From: Alitabrizicola rongguiensis | Lineage (GTDB): Bacteria > Pseudomonadota > Alphaproteobacteria > Rhodobacterales > Rhodobacteraceae | NCBI RefSeq assembly: GCF_021491355.1 | Contig: NZ_JAKENF010000001.1 | Location: 992,001 to 1,056,000 of the forward strand | Length of the DNA: 64,000 nt | Direction: 5' to 3' | In this document: positions 1 to 9,123 of the stretch, piece by piece | Position numbering within the stretch: position 1 is the first letter of the stretch | Layout of the letters: the number at the start of each line of letters is the position of its first letter | Position numbers and translations under genes: made by a program | The notes under the pieces: generated by a model | Told to the model about the DNA's origin: nothing | Database searches by the model: none | What the model saw: the letters and a program-made list of their open reading frames with translations, nothing else

Positions 1-2424
1 GCGGTGGACGAGGGCTGGCGCGGACAGGCTACGGTCGCCGGATTTGCACAGCCGGCCATTGCCATCGACCAGCTGATGCTGACCGGATCAGGGCGGATCG
101 GGCGAGGTCCGGCCGGCAACACCGTCGGCGCAACGCTCAGCCTGATCGCATCGGGCATCAAGGCCAAAGATCCAGGCCTAAACCAGGCACTTGGCGGAGC
201 AACCACCGGCCAGATCAAGCTTGCCTGGCAGGAGGGACAGCCGCTGCGCCTGTCAAACCTGACGCTTGCCGGATCGGATTACACGCTGAAGACCCAGGGC
301 CGGATCGGCGGCCTCGATGCCGGTATCAGCCTTGATGGGGCTCTGCAGGCCGATCTGCGCGATTTGACGCGCTTCTCCGGTCTGGCCGGGCGGCCGCTTG
401 GCGGGGCGGCGATCCTTCACGCAGATGGCAATGGCAGCCTGTTGGGCGGAAACTTCGATGTCACCGGAACGCTGTCTGGGACCGCGCTGCGCATCGGCAT
501 TCCCGAGGTCGACAACCTTCTGGCAGGAACATCCGCTATCGATTTTTCGGTTGCCCGCGACGGTTCGGGCACGGCCATCCGGCAGTTCGATCTTGCTGCC
601 GCTAACCTTTCCGTTCGGTCATCCGGGGAACTCAAGAGTTCCGGAAGCGACCTGACGGCAGACCTGGCCTTTGACGATCTCCGGACACTTGGCGCGCCCT
701 ATCGTGGCGCGCTGAAGGGACAGGCTCGCTGGACCGGAACGCTTGACAATGGCCGCGCGACCCTCACCGCCCAGGCAAGCAATCTTGGCATTGGCGAACC
801 GACCGCCGACCGCGTTCTGGCCGGTGCGACGGCCCTGAACATCGACATGCGGACTGTGAATGGTACGCCGCGGCTGGATGGTTTGAAGCTCTCCAATCCG
901 CAGGTTGCAGTGAATGTCACACAGGCCAAAGGCGATACCCCGCGACGGCTGAATGTCGACGGGCGGCTGAAGGACCTTGCCCTGCTTCTGCCGGAGTTCC
1001 CTGGACCGGCAACTGTCAGCGGAACGATCACGGAAAGGCCCGATGGCTACGCAGTCGATCTTGGCGCAAAAGGCCCCGGCCAGATTGATGCGGGTGTAAC
1101 CGGAACCGTCGCTCAACGATTCGATCGCGCCGACCTTGCGCTTCGCGGCACGGCACAGTCAGCGCTCGCGAACCCGTTCATCACGCCTCGAACCGTAGCA
1201 GGGCCCCTGTCCTTCGACATGCGGCTGAAGGGTCCGCTCGCCCTTCGCTCGCTCTCTGGGCGCATCAGCCTCGCGAATGGCCGCGTCTCGGCGCCTCTGC
1301 TTCGGTTCATCGTCGAAGGCATCAGTGCCCAGGCCGATCTGGCCGGTGGCCGTGCCAAGATCGAGGCCTCGGGTCGCATCAATGCCGGCGGGCAGATAAC
1401 CGCCAGCGGCACTGTCGGGCTTGAGCCGCCGTTCCAGTCGGATCTGGCAATCGCGCTGCGCGAAGCCGTGCTGCGCGACCCAGAACTTTACGAGGTTCGC
1501 GTCAACGGCGATGTCCGGGTGACCGGCCCGTTGACCGGCGGCGGATCGATTTCCGGGCGGCTGTTCCTGCCGGAAACCGAGATCCGCGTGCCGAATGGCA
1601 GCATTGCCGGAACCGCCGAGATTCCCGACTTGCAGCACGTCAACGAACCTACTGCCGTGCGGGCGACCCGCGAGCGTGCGGGTCTGGTTGCCGGACCGGG
1701 GGATCGGGGGAGGTCGGGCAGCACGCGTCCCTTTGCGATGGACGTGACGATTGACGCCCCCAACCGAGTTTTCGTTCGCGGACGTGGGCTTGATGCCGAG
1801 CTTGGCGGTTCAATCCGCCTGGGCGGAACCACGGCCAATCTTGTACCCAGTGGCAGGATCGGGCTGATCCGGGGGCGGTTCGACATACTCGGCCGTCGTC
1901 TTGATCTCACCGAGGCCGAACTGACACTTGAGGGCGACTTCAATCCCCAGCTGCGGGTCGTTGCCTCGACTTCCGGCGACGGCATCACGAGTTCGGTCGT
2001 GCTCGAAGGCCGGATCAGCGAGCCGACCGTCACCTTTACCTCTTCGCCGGAGTTGCCGCAGGAAGAGGTGCTGGCGCATCTCCTGTTCGGTCGCGACCTG
2101 ACATCGCTTTCGCCGTTTCAGGCGGCACAGCTGGCAGGTGCCGTGGCGACGCTGGCGGGGCGCGGCGGCGAGGGGATCCTAGGGTCCCTGCGGCGCGGAT
2201 TCGGTCTGGATGATCTGGATGTAGGCTCCGATAGTACTGGCGGGACATCGCTGAAGATCGGCCGGTATTTGTCGGACAGGATCTACACCGATGTGGCTGT
2301 CGGTTCGAAAGGGACGACAGAACTGAACCTGAACCTCGATCTCGGGCGAGGTGTGACCATCCGAGGGTCGGCCGATTCGGAAGGCGACACCTCGCTCGGC
2401 ATGTTTGTCGACCGCAGCTACTGA
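1..2424 (+). CDS. tamB: TamB, translocation and assembly module inner-membrane component (5' truncated)
   Basis: The frame is open from base 1, so the start lies upstream of the window; about 807 C-terminal codons are present. TamB is an AsmA-like protein anchored in the inner membrane and spanning the periplasm, which works with the Omp85 protein TamA in outer-membrane assembly. Seen here: a long run of short, turn-rich, beta-prone segments with little cysteine, then the conserved C-terminal DUF490 block (PQEEVLAHLLFGRDLTSLSP) and a beta-rich tail ending in FVDRSY. The length and tail match the C-terminal part of the family. tamA would be expected just upstream but is outside the window. It converges on the YihY gene, overlapping it by 7 bases. 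The family call is firm; the exact role in this organism is inferred. Confidence 0.9.
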   Translation, partial: AVDEGWRGQATVAGFAQPAIAIDQLMLTGSGRIGRGPAGNTVGATLSLIASGIKAKDPGLNQALGGATTGQIKLAWQEGQPLRLSNLTLAGSDYTLKTQGRIGGLDAGISLDGALQADLRDLTRFSGLAGRPLGGAAILHADGNGSLLGGNFDVTGTLSGTALRIGIPEVDNLLAGTSAIDFSVARDGSGTAIRQFDLAAANLSVRSSGELKSSGSDLTADLAFDDLRTLGAPYRGALKGQARWTGTLDNGRATLTAQASNLGIGEPTADRVLAGATALNIDMRTVNGTPRLDGLKLSNPQVAVNVTQAKGDTPRRLNVDGRLKDLALLLPEFPGPATVSGTITERPDGYAVDLGAKGPGQIDAGVTGTVAQRFDRADLALRGTAQSALANPFITPRTVAGPLSFDMRLKGPLALRSLSGRISLANGRVSAPLLRFIVEGISAQADLAGGRAKIEASGRINAGGQITASGTVGLEPPFQSDLAIALREAVLRDPELYEVRVNGDVRVTGPLTGGGSISGRLFLPETEIRVPNGSIAGTAEIPDLQHVNEPTAVRATRERAGLVAGPGDRGRSGSTRPFAMDVTIDAPNRVFVRGRGLDAELGGSIRLGGTTANLVPSGRIGLIRGRFDILGRRLDLTEAELTLEGDFNPQLRVVASTSGDGITSSVVLEGRISEPTVTFTSSPELPQEEVLAHLLFGRDLTSLSPFQAAQLAGAVATLAGRGGEGILGSLRRGFGLDDLDVGSDSTGGTSLKIGRYLSDRIYTDVAVGSKGTTELNLNLDLGRGVTIRGSADSEGDTSLGMFVDRSY

Positions 2425-3272
2425 GCGCCGGGCTTCGGCGCAGGCGGGTCGGCCTCGGGGCGCAGCACGGAATTGAGCGCTGCGCCAAGAAGAACAGAGT
2501 AGACGCTGAGCCAGAACCACATCAGCAGCACGACCACCGCACCGATGCCGCCATAGATGTGGTTGTAGCCGGCGAAGCGGGCCAGATAGAACATGAAACC
2601 GCGCGAGGTCACGATCCATAGCACACCCGCGAGCAACAAGCCCGGCCAGATCAGCGGACGGACGTTCTCGGGGTGGTTTGGCCCGAAGCGATAGGCGATC
2701 CACACGCCGACAATCACAACCGAAAGCCCGAGCGCTTCGTTTGCCCGCTCCAGCCATACCGCTGCAGTTTCACCTAGCGGCAGGATGGCCAGTGCAAGCG
2801 GCACGATGACGCCAGCGAGAATCGAGGCCAGCGCCACCGTCATCAGCACCAAGGTCAGCATCACCGCCTGCAGCACGTGCCAGATACCCTCGCGATGAAC
2901 ATGGCCGTAGGCTTCGTCCAGCCCCTGGATGAGGGCTCCGGCCCCGGCACGCGCCGACCACATGGCGAACAGGGTCGAGAGGACTGTGGTCCAGCCAAGG
3001 GTGCCGCCATTGGCAGCGACGAGGGCGCGGACCTGCGATTCGATCAGCTCGTAGGACTCCTTCGGAAGCAGATCCTTGAGTGCCACCATCTGGTTGTAGA
3101 TGACCTGCGGGTCCGAGGCGAAGCCCAGGACCGCGATCAAGGCTGCAATCGCCGGGAAGATCGCCAAGAAGCCGAAGAATGCCACCCCGGCAGAGGTCAG
3201 CCCCAGCTTCGCCTCGGCGTTGCGGAGCCAGAGCCGCCAGACAACACCCAAGAGGACATGGATTATCCGCAT
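2418..3272 (-). CDS. YihY/virulence factor BrkB family membrane protein
   Basis: A 284-residue inner-membrane protein with about six hydrophobic segments, the first (residues 29-48) being GVAFFGFLAIFPAIAALIAV, a hallmark of the YihY/BrkB family. The family was once called RNase BN, but that activity belongs to another protein, so the molecular function is unknown; a transport or envelope role is often proposed. A basic, proline-rich tail (residues 270-284) faces the cytosol or periplasm. It is the last gene of the leftward run that starts at comF, separated from the CapD gene by about 54 bases, and its end overlaps the convergent tamB by 7 bases. I see no terminator between the convergent genes. 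Confidence 0.88.
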   Translation of the reverse strand: MRIIHVLLGVVWRLWLRNAEAKLGLTSAGVAFFGFLAIFPAIAALIAVLGFASDPQVIYNQMVALKDLLPKESYELIESQVRALVAANGGTLGWTTVLSTLFAMWSARAGAGALIQGLDEAYGHVHREGIWHVLQAVMLTLVLMTVALASILAGVIVPLALAILPLGETAAVWLERANEALGLSVVIVGVWIAYRFGPNHPENVRPLIWPGLLLAGVLWIVTSRGFMFYLARFAGYNHIYGGIGAVVVLLMWFWLSVYSVLLGAALNSVLRPEADPPAPKPGAQ

Positions 3273-3326
3273 GTTTCCGCTGTTGGCGCCGTGGGGAGGG
3301 CGTAAGCCCTTGATGGCGATACCGCC

Positions 3327-5285
3327 TCAGTAAATGCGATGCTGCGCCGCCGCGTCAATTGTCGCCCGGAACTTTACGTCAACGGGTGTGCCGAAACGGA
3401 ACGACTCCAATCCTGTTGCTTCCGGCCCTGGGGCCCGATCTGGGCCGAGGCACCCCACCGGGCCAGCCTCGACCCAGCGAAACAGCACGCGGCGCAGGGC
3501 CGGCGTATCGTTTTCGGCAATCGCGAACCGCAATTGTCGCAAGGCCTGCCGCATATCGGTTGAAGGCAAGCCGATCTCTCTGGCCAGCAGAATGCGGGGA
3601 TGCTGTGTCGGTTGGGTTTCGACGTCGATCAAGAGCTCTTCGTGGAGCTTGTCGCCGGCCCGGAGGCCGGTCATGCGGATCTCGATATCGCCATCTGGGC
3701 AACGATCGTCGCGAACCGTCATTCCCGACTCCCTGATCATCCGCCGCGCAAGGTCGGCGATCCGCACCGGATGCCCCATGTCGAGAACATAGACCCCGGC
3801 TCGTGTCGCAGACGGGAAGCCGAGCACCGCAAGAACCAGACGGGCAGCCTCGGCTGGGGTCATGAAATAGCGCGTCACTTCGGGATGGGTTACGGTCACG
3901 GGGCCGCCCCGCTCGATCTGTCGGCGGAAAAGCGGAACGACAGAGCCGGATGAACCAAGGACATTGCCGAAGCGCAAGATCGAAAAGCCTGTTGCGGGAT
4001 GGCGTCTGGCAATGTCCTGAACCACCATCTCGGCAAGGCGCTTGCTTGCGCCCATCACGCCAACAGGTCGTACCGCCTTGTCCGTTGAAATCAGCACGAA
4101 CCGCCGCACGCCCGCCTTTACACTGCATTCGGCCAGGATACGGGTACCGAACACGTTGTTCGCAACTGTCGCAGCGGGGTTGGTTTCGGCAATCGGGACA
4201 TGCTTGTAAGCGGCTGCGTGGATCACCGAATGCACGGAATGCCGAACAAGTATTTCCCTGAGCAGGGCGGCGTCTCCAATCGACCCCAGAACCGGGATCA
4301 GCCGGCAGGCCGGTTTGGTTTCCCGAAGCTCGGCATCGATCGAATAGAGAGCGGCCTCGCTGTGGTCGAGCATCACCAACGCCGCCGGGCCGCAGCCAAT
4401 CAGGTTGCGGCACAACTCGGACCCGATGCTGCCGCCTGCCCCGGTCACCAACACGGTCTTGCCAGCGACAAGCCGTGCCACGTCGGCCAAGTCGGGATGG
4501 ACTGGCGCGCGGGAAAGATAAAGGTCGGCGGGTATCGCTGTCAGGTCCACGCATTGGCGATCAGTGCCGACAAGCTGGGCAAAGGAGGGAATGACCCGAA
4601 CAATAAGGCCCGATGACTGCAACCTGTGTATCAGCGCCTCCAACCGGGAAGGTGGTTCTGACGGCATGGCAAGGATGATGTGCCTCGCATCCCATCGCTG
4701 ACGCAGGCTTTCGAGTTCGGTCGGGGGCCGGACGCAAAGGCCTGCCAACCTTTGCCCGATCCGCGCCGCCTGATCGTCGATCAGCGCGACTGGGCGGATC
4801 AAGCGGTCGCGCTTCAGTGCCAGCGCAAGCTGGATCCCGGTCTCCCCCGCGCCGTAGATGATGACCGGGCAACGGGGCTGTTCCCAACGCAAGATCATCA
4901 GCAGAAGCCTGAGCAAGAGCAGCCTCAGACCGACGGAAAGCAGCAGAAAGCCGAACATGAAGGCCACAAGAGCGTCCGGTTCTCTCAAGCCGATTAGCCA
5001 TAGAGGAAGACTTGTGGCCAGCACGAGTGCAGCACTGCGCGGCAGCCCGTCCTGATCATAGGCAGCCAACTTGACATTGTGCAGGCCAAGCGCCGCGGCA
5101 GTCGCCGGAACCACGATGGCGAGAAGGCCAGCCTCGACCGGCAGATTGCGAAGGCCGGAATGAAGATATCCCGCCACACCGAACAGGCTCGTCTGCGACG
5201 CCAGAAGGTCCAGGGACAAGAGCACCGCCCGCTTCGATCGGCGGCTCATCCCGGATAGATATTCGGCAAGACGGAGGGCCCTCAT
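3327..5285 (-). CDS. CapD/WbpM-type nucleoside-diphosphate-sugar 4,6-dehydratase, membrane bound
   Basis: About 652 residues. Four hydrophobic helices near the N-terminus are followed by a first nucleotide-binding domain (GAGETGIQLALALKR, about residue 145) and a second Rossmann domain (TGAGGSIGSELCRNL, about residue 285) of the extended SDR type. This is the layout of PglF/WbpM/CapD enzymes that convert UDP-GlcNAc to the 4-keto-6-deoxy sugar, the first step to amino-deoxy sugars of O-antigen, capsule or glycoproteins. The usual Tyr of YxxxK is Met (MGASK), as is normal in this S-M-K dehydratase group. I chose the ATG at 5285 because it overlaps the upstream stop as ATGA; an in-frame start at 5306 is possible. 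It works with the preceding sugar transferase, which would load the product onto lipid carrier. Confidence 0.9.
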   Translation of the reverse strand: MRALRLAEYLSGMSRRSKRAVLLSLDLLASQTSLFGVAGYLHSGLRNLPVEAGLLAIVVPATAAALGLHNVKLAAYDQDGLPRSAALVLATSLPLWLIGLREPDALVAFMFGFLLLSVGLRLLLLRLLLMILRWEQPRCPVIIYGAGETGIQLALALKRDRLIRPVALIDDQAARIGQRLAGLCVRPPTELESLRQRWDARHIILAMPSEPPSRLEALIHRLQSSGLIVRVIPSFAQLVGTDRQCVDLTAIPADLYLSRAPVHPDLADVARLVAGKTVLVTGAGGSIGSELCRNLIGCGPAALVMLDHSEAALYSIDAELRETKPACRLIPVLGSIGDAALLREILVRHSVHSVIHAAAYKHVPIAETNPAATVANNVFGTRILAECSVKAGVRRFVLISTDKAVRPVGVMGASKRLAEMVVQDIARRHPATGFSILRFGNVLGSSGSVVPLFRRQIERGGPVTVTHPEVTRYFMTPAEAARLVLAVLGFPSATRAGVYVLDMGHPVRIADLARRMIRESGMTVRDDRCPDGDIEIRMTGLRAGDKLHEELLIDVETQPTQHPRILLAREIGLPSTDMRQALRQLRFAIAENDTPALRRVLFRWVEAGPVGCLGPDRAPGPEATGLESFRFGTPVDVKFRATIDAAAQHRIY

Positions 5286-5905
5286 TTGACACGGATCAGC
5301 CGGCAAACTGGCAACCAGGCCGTCGCCATTAACAGAAGCAAATCGAGAAGGACCGTCCGGCGCCGCTGATAGATGAGGTCGATCCGGGCTTTGCGCGGAA
5401 TGCAGCGCCGAACGTAGACCCTATCCGTTTCCTGCGCGGTTCGGCAGGCGCCAAGCAGCCGCTCCTCGTGCCGATGAAAGCCGAGCGAGGCAAGGCCGGT
5501 GACCCCCGGCCGACTGCGTAGCACTTGGGCATAAAGGGCGGGATAGCGTTCAACGTAGATCCGAAGCGGTGGGCGTGGGCCGACCAGGCTCATATCTCCG
5601 CGCAGCACGTTCCAGAGCTGCGGAACCTCATCGAGCCGGGTCCGCCGGAGAAACCGGCCCAGCGGCGTTATCCGATGCACCTGATCGCCGCCGCAGATGA
5701 CCGGGGCTTCCGGCGCCTGCGCCATCGTTCGCAGTTTCAGCAGCCGAAAGGCGGTATCGGGTGACTTCATCCGCTCGCTGACATGCAAGATCGGCCGCCC
5801 ATCGCATAGCAGGACAAGGCACAGGAGCATCACCAGCGGTGCCGCCAACACCAGCAACAAGGCGACCGAAACAACCACATCCATCACCCGCTTGGCTGGC
5901 GTCAT
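5282..5905 (-). CDS. Polyprenyl-phosphate sugar-1-phosphate transferase (WcaJ/PglC family)
   Basis: 207 residues from the ATG at 5905, which overlaps the upstream epimerase stop as ATGA. One N-terminal hydrophobic helix (VVVSVALLLVLAAPLVMLL) is followed by the bacterial sugar transferase domain, with the motifs RLLKLRTM, NVLRGDMSLVGPRPP and SRPGVTGLASLG. These monotopic enzymes move a sugar-1-phosphate from a UDP-sugar to undecaprenyl phosphate in the inner membrane, priming synthesis of a surface glycan. The C-terminal end carries a second hydrophobic stretch (LLDLLLLMATAWLPVCRL), unusual for the shortest PglC-like members. The CapD gene starts inside its stop codon, so both enzymes are translationally coupled and probably use the same sugar. 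Confidence 0.9.
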   Translation of the reverse strand: MTPAKRVMDVVVSVALLLVLAAPLVMLLCLVLLCDGRPILHVSERMKSPDTAFRLLKLRTMAQAPEAPVICGGDQVHRITPLGRFLRRTRLDEVPQLWNVLRGDMSLVGPRPPLRIYVERYPALYAQVLRSRPGVTGLASLGFHRHEERLLGACRTAQETDRVYVRRCIPRKARIDLIYQRRRTVLLDLLLLMATAWLPVCRLIRVK

Positions 5906-6747
5906 ACGCAAACCGCTGCCAGCGTGCGCCATTCCGCAACCATCACGGCTGCTTCGGCCGGTGCAATCGCCTTGCCGATCGTCGATCGAAGCAGACTGCA
6001 ATCGACCCGAACACAGCCTACATCTGCCATTCGGTCAGAGAAACGCCATCGCCTCTGATCGGCGTCGGCCAGTTCGGCCATGCCCAATGCCGGCGCCTGA
6101 GCGACGTTCAGGCGCTGTGGCAGGGAACGGCCCGAAACGCAAAGCGCAAGCAGATGTGCCAGCACTGTCGCAAGGGTCCGGGGCCCGATCCAGCTGCGCA
6201 CAGGGCCCCCGTCGGACCCGTCTCCCCGGTCGAGGACAAGGTTGCCGCTGGAAGCACCGATCAGGCCATCGGCGCCTACCACATTTCCGAGCCTCAGAAA
6301 GCAGACCTTGTCGGCTCCGGATAGCTCGCGCTCCTGACGGAGCTTTGACCAGCCGTTCCGGGTTTGGGGGGACAAAGCTGCCCGTTCCGACATCATCTCG
6401 GAGGAAGAGCCGTAGACTGCAACTGATGATGCAATCAGAAGCGGCGCAACGTGAAGCTGGGCGAGCCGCAGCGCCTGGCCATCCATGTGGATGTCCGAGA
6501 CCTGCCTACAATCGCGACCTGTGCCGCGCGCGAGATGAAGGATGGCGCGAGGAGGCGGATCAAGAACGGGAAGGGTATCGCTGCCCATGTCCCAGACTAT
6601 CCAGTCGGGCCGAGATTCGACCGAGCGGGAGGACCAGACCGGACGGAATTCAACAGGTGGACTAACTGCCCAGGCCTTGCGCAACAGCGTTCCGACGCGT
6701 CCCGTCGCACCGGTTATCAGGACATTCGGCAGATGTGATTGCGCCAT
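5902..6747 (-). CDS. NAD-dependent epimerase/dehydratase family protein (extended SDR), catalytic Tyr absent
   Basis: 281 residues from the ATG at 6747, preceded by a good GGAGGG ribosome site 6 bases away; an upstream start at 6780 lacks this. The N-terminal nucleotide-binding motif is VLITGATGRVGTLLRKAW (residues 9-26), followed by SSVAVYG, where the active-site serine sits. The position of the catalytic YxxxK reads NGWSK, so tyrosine is replaced by asparagine while lysine is kept. It may be a non-catalytic or altered-chemistry member. Its gene overlaps the sugar transferase by ATGA, which points to a role in making or modifying the same surface glycan. The substrate cannot be told from sequence. 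Confidence 0.8.
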   Translation of the reverse strand: MAQSHLPNVLITGATGRVGTLLRKAWAVSPPVEFRPVWSSRSVESRPDWIVWDMGSDTLPVLDPPPRAILHLARGTGRDCRQVSDIHMDGQALRLAQLHVAPLLIASSVAVYGSSSEMMSERAALSPQTRNGWSKLRQERELSGADKVCFLRLGNVVGADGLIGASSGNLVLDRGDGSDGGPVRSWIGPRTLATVLAHLLALCVSGRSLPQRLNVAQAPALGMAELADADQRRWRFSDRMADVGCVRVDCSLLRSTIGKAIAPAEAAVMVAEWRTLAAVCV

Positions 6748-6808
6748 CCTGGCCCTCCGACTTTGGGCCAGCATCCGCACTTCGATTTACCGAAGGCTTA
6801 ACCGTGAC

Positions 6809-7252
6809 TCAGTCTTCGCTATCAAGCCGCGTTCGCAGTTCCCGAAGAACCGGAAGCACGGTCCGCAGCCGGTCCGCGCCGATTGTCTGTGCCACATCGG
6901 CGATGACCGGCGTGATCGCCTGAACAGCTGCATCGCGGGCTGCGCGACCGGCCGGGCTGATCGCGACGAATTTCCGCCGCGCATCGTCCCAGTCGGGCCG
7001 GATATGCACATGGCCCGCCCATTCGAGCTTGCTGAGCGTGTTGGTCATCGCCCCCCGCGTGACGTGGAATGCCTTCGCAAGCTGGGCCGGCGTACGTTCC
7101 TCGCCCACACCGGCGAGATGGTTCAGCACACTGAACTGCGACAGCTCCATCCCCTTCGGCAAAGCCCTCGCCAAGCGGCTGCGCGCGAGCTGATCTGCGA
7201 TGAGGAGCTCGCTGAACAAGGCGATAGCGATGTCTTCGATCTTTTCCGCCAT
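6809..7252 (-). CDS. MarR-family winged-helix transcriptional regulator
   Basis: 147 residues with the MarR layout: a dimerisation helix (residues 1-35), the winged helix-turn-helix with TPAQLAKAFHVTRGAMTNTL (about residues 57-76), the wing with RPDWDDARRKFVAISPAGR, and a C-terminal helix. The D-x-R in the wing is the family's conserved DNA-contact region. Its ATG overlaps the stop of the upstream amidase as TGATG, so the two are translated together. MarR proteins usually repress their own operon and respond to small aromatic or oxidant ligands; the regulated target here is not visible, and no clear palindrome lies at its own start. Confidence 0.88.
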   Translation of the reverse strand: MAEKIEDIAIALFSELLIADQLARSRLARALPKGMELSQFSVLNHLAGVGEERTPAQLAKAFHVTRGAMTNTLSKLEWAGHVHIRPDWDDARRKFVAISPAGRAARDAAVQAITPVIADVAQTIGADRLRTVLPVLRELRTRLDSED

Positions 7253-8082
7253 CAGGGCCCCTCGAAGGGCCGGTCATGGGAGATCGAGGGCACGCGCGCA
7301 CGAGCCCGCTCAACCTCTGCCGGATCGATTTCGGCAAAGGTGACGCCCGGTTCGCTTCCTGCATCGGCCAGAACTTCGCCCCAGGGTGCGATGACCAGGC
7401 TGTGGCCATGGGTCTTGCGGCCCTTGCCGTCAGTTTCGGGATGGAAACCGGTCTGTGCCGGAGCAAGAACGAAGCAGCCAGTCTCGATCGCGCGGGCCCG
7501 CAACAGCACATCCCAGTGCGCGGCACCTGTGATATGGTTGAAAGCGGCAGGAACGGTCAGAAACTGTGCTCCCGCCTGCGCCAGCCGCCGGTAGAGCTGT
7601 GGAAAGCGCAGATCGTAGCAGACGGTCATTCCGATCTTGCCAAACTGTGTCTCGGCCAGAACCGCCTTGTTGCCCGGCCGATAGCCCGAGGACTCGCGAT
7701 AGACCTCTGATGCCGACACGTTGACGTCGAACATGTGAATCTTGTCATACCGCGTCGCGATTAGGCCGTCAGGGCCGACGAGGAAGCTGCGGTTGGCGAA
7801 ACGGCCATCGGAATCCGCGGTCAGCAGGCCAAGCGATCCGATCAACAGCCAGATGCCATGCCTGGCCGCCTCTTCCCGAAGTGCTGCCAGGGTTGGATCG
7901 TCTTGCTCGTGATGGAAGACCTGCCGCTGCCGCTCGCGGTTCGACGACAGTCCGTTCGTACATTCCGGAGTAAGGACAAAACTCGCGCCTCCGGCAGCGG
8001 CCTTGCGCACCAAGTCGAGCGTCACCGGCAGATTGATCGCCGGATCATCGCAGACATTCAACTGCACCAGACCCGCTCGCAT
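7252..8082 (-). CDS. Carbon-nitrogen hydrolase, deaminated glutathione amidase-like (nitrilase superfamily)
   Basis: 276 residues, one nitrilase fold. The catalytic triad is visible: Glu in LTPECTNGL (about residue 41), Lys in RYDKIHMFDV (about residue 113) and Cys in GMTVCYDLRFPQLYR (about residue 149). The YDKIHMFDV and CYDLRFP blocks are typical of the Nit1/YbeM branch, which hydrolyses the amide of deaminated glutathione, a metabolite-repair reaction, rather than true nitriles. Its start lies only 2 bases after the grxC stop, so the two glutathione-related genes are coupled, which supports this assignment. An omega-amidase specificity cannot be excluded. Confidence 0.88.
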   Translation of the reverse strand: MRAGLVQLNVCDDPAINLPVTLDLVRKAAAGGASFVLTPECTNGLSSNRERQRQVFHHEQDDPTLAALREEAARHGIWLLIGSLGLLTADSDGRFANRSFLVGPDGLIATRYDKIHMFDVNVSASEVYRESSGYRPGNKAVLAETQFGKIGMTVCYDLRFPQLYRRLAQAGAQFLTVPAAFNHITGAAHWDVLLRARAIETGCFVLAPAQTGFHPETDGKGRKTHGHSLVIAPWGEVLADAGSEPGVTFAEIDPAEVERARARVPSISHDRPFEGP

Positions 8083-8084
8083 CG

Positions 8085-8348
8085 TCAGGCCGCCAGCATC
8101 GGATCGAGTTGGCCCGAGCTATCCAGCGCATAAAGATCGTCGCAGCCACCGAGATGCACCTCACCGATGAAGATTTGCGGGACGGTCCGCCGGCCACCGG
8201 CGCGGGTGACCATCGCTGCCCGGAGATCCGGGCTGCGGCTGACGTCGATCTCGTCAAATTTCACGCCCTTCTGGGTCAGCAGCCTTTTCGCGGCATGGCA
8301 GTAGCCACAGGTCGGGGTCGTGTAGATTTCCACTTTCTGCATGGGCAT
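8085..8348 (-). CDS. grxC: Glutaredoxin 3 (GrxC)
   Basis: 87 residues, a complete single-domain glutaredoxin. The active site is TCGYCHAAKRLL (Cys14/Cys17), with Gly in place of the commoner Pro after the first cysteine. The glutathione-binding features RRTVPQIFIG (cis-Pro about residue 59) and GGCDDLYALD are in place. It reduces protein disulfides and mixed glutathione disulfides in the cytoplasm using glutathione. It lies between comF and the amidase in one leftward run. The protein starts MPMQKVEIYTTP; the second Met at residue 3 could also serve. Confidence 0.93.
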   Translation of the reverse strand: MPMQKVEIYTTPTCGYCHAAKRLLTQKGVKFDEIDVSRSPDLRAAMVTRAGGRRTVPQIFIGEVHLGGCDDLYALDSSGQLDPMLAA

Positions 8349-8377
8349 TTCCCTTCAGTCCAAAGGACTATAGGTAT

Positions 8378-9109
8378 TTAGGCCCCTTTCGCAACGCGTG
8401 CCAGAACCGCCACGGATACCGCCGTTGCGCCCGCAGCAAGGCAGACCTCCGTTCCAGCTGCCAGAGTTGCGCCGGATGTCATTACGTCATCGACCAGCAC
8501 AACATGACGGCCGCTGATCCCCGCGCGATGACGTGGGTTGATACGCAACGCGCCTTCAAGATTGCGAAAGCGCCCCTCCCTGTCGCGTCCTTCCTGCGAC
8601 GGCGTCGCCCTCTGGCGCAGAAGCAGGTCGGGGATATGCCGACGGCCCGCCATACGCGCCAACGCAGAAGACAGAAGCGCTGCCTGATTGTACCGCCTGT
8701 CCAGGAGCCGCAGCCAGTGGAGCGGAATTGGCGCCAACACGCTATCGGGCCGCAACAGATCCTTGGCCGCGCGATACATCCATGCTGCGGATGGCCGTGC
8801 CAGATCCAACCGGTCGCCATGCTTCAGCGCCAGAACAAGCTTCCGGCCATTCGCCTCGTACACGAGGGCCGCGCGCCCCTGCTGCCACGGTCGGGCGATG
8901 GTCAGGCAATCGTCGCAATGGACCGAATGGCCTGGATCCTCGCCAGGAAGTGGCGTCCCGCACAGATCGCAAACAAGCCCGTGGATGAACCTCGTCTCCC
9001 TCCAACAAGGTCCACATAACGCGAACTCGGCCTGGACCGGAGCATCGCAGGTCATGCAATGAGGAGGGTAGAGAAAGCGCAGCGCGGCTTGAAATCCCCA
9101 AGGCTTCAT
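8378..9109 (-). CDS. ComF family phosphoribosyltransferase-like protein
   Basis: 243 residues. The N-terminus carries a double zinc-finger-like region with Cys pairs (CMTCDAP, CGPCW, CDLCG, CDDC between residues 18 and 75), followed by a phosphoribosyltransferase domain with the PRPP loop HVVLVDDVMTSGATLAAG. In Gram-positive bacteria ComFC serves DNA uptake; in proteobacteria (GntX) the role is uncertain. It is the first gene of the leftward run comF-grxC-amidase-marR, and its ATG is separated by only 14 bases from the divergent methyltransferase start. No clear ribosome site precedes the ATG, so its transcript may be nearly leaderless. Confidence 0.88.
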   Translation of the reverse strand: MKPWGFQAALRFLYPPHCMTCDAPVQAEFALCGPCWRETRFIHGLVCDLCGTPLPGEDPGHSVHCDDCLTIARPWQQGRAALVYEANGRKLVLALKHGDRLDLARPSAAWMYRAAKDLLRPDSVLAPIPLHWLRLLDRRYNQAALLSSALARMAGRRHIPDLLLRQRATPSQEGRDREGRFRNLEGALRINPRHRAGISGRHVVLVDDVMTSGATLAAGTEVCLAAGATAVSVAVLARVAKGA

Positions 9110-9123
9110 TCTAGCTGCGCCTC

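Noticed and set aside
3327-5285. Missing catalytic Tyr in CapD as a sign of inactivity
   Set aside because: Met at that place is the normal form in the PglF/WbpM/FlaA1 group (S-M-K), so the enzyme is expected to work.
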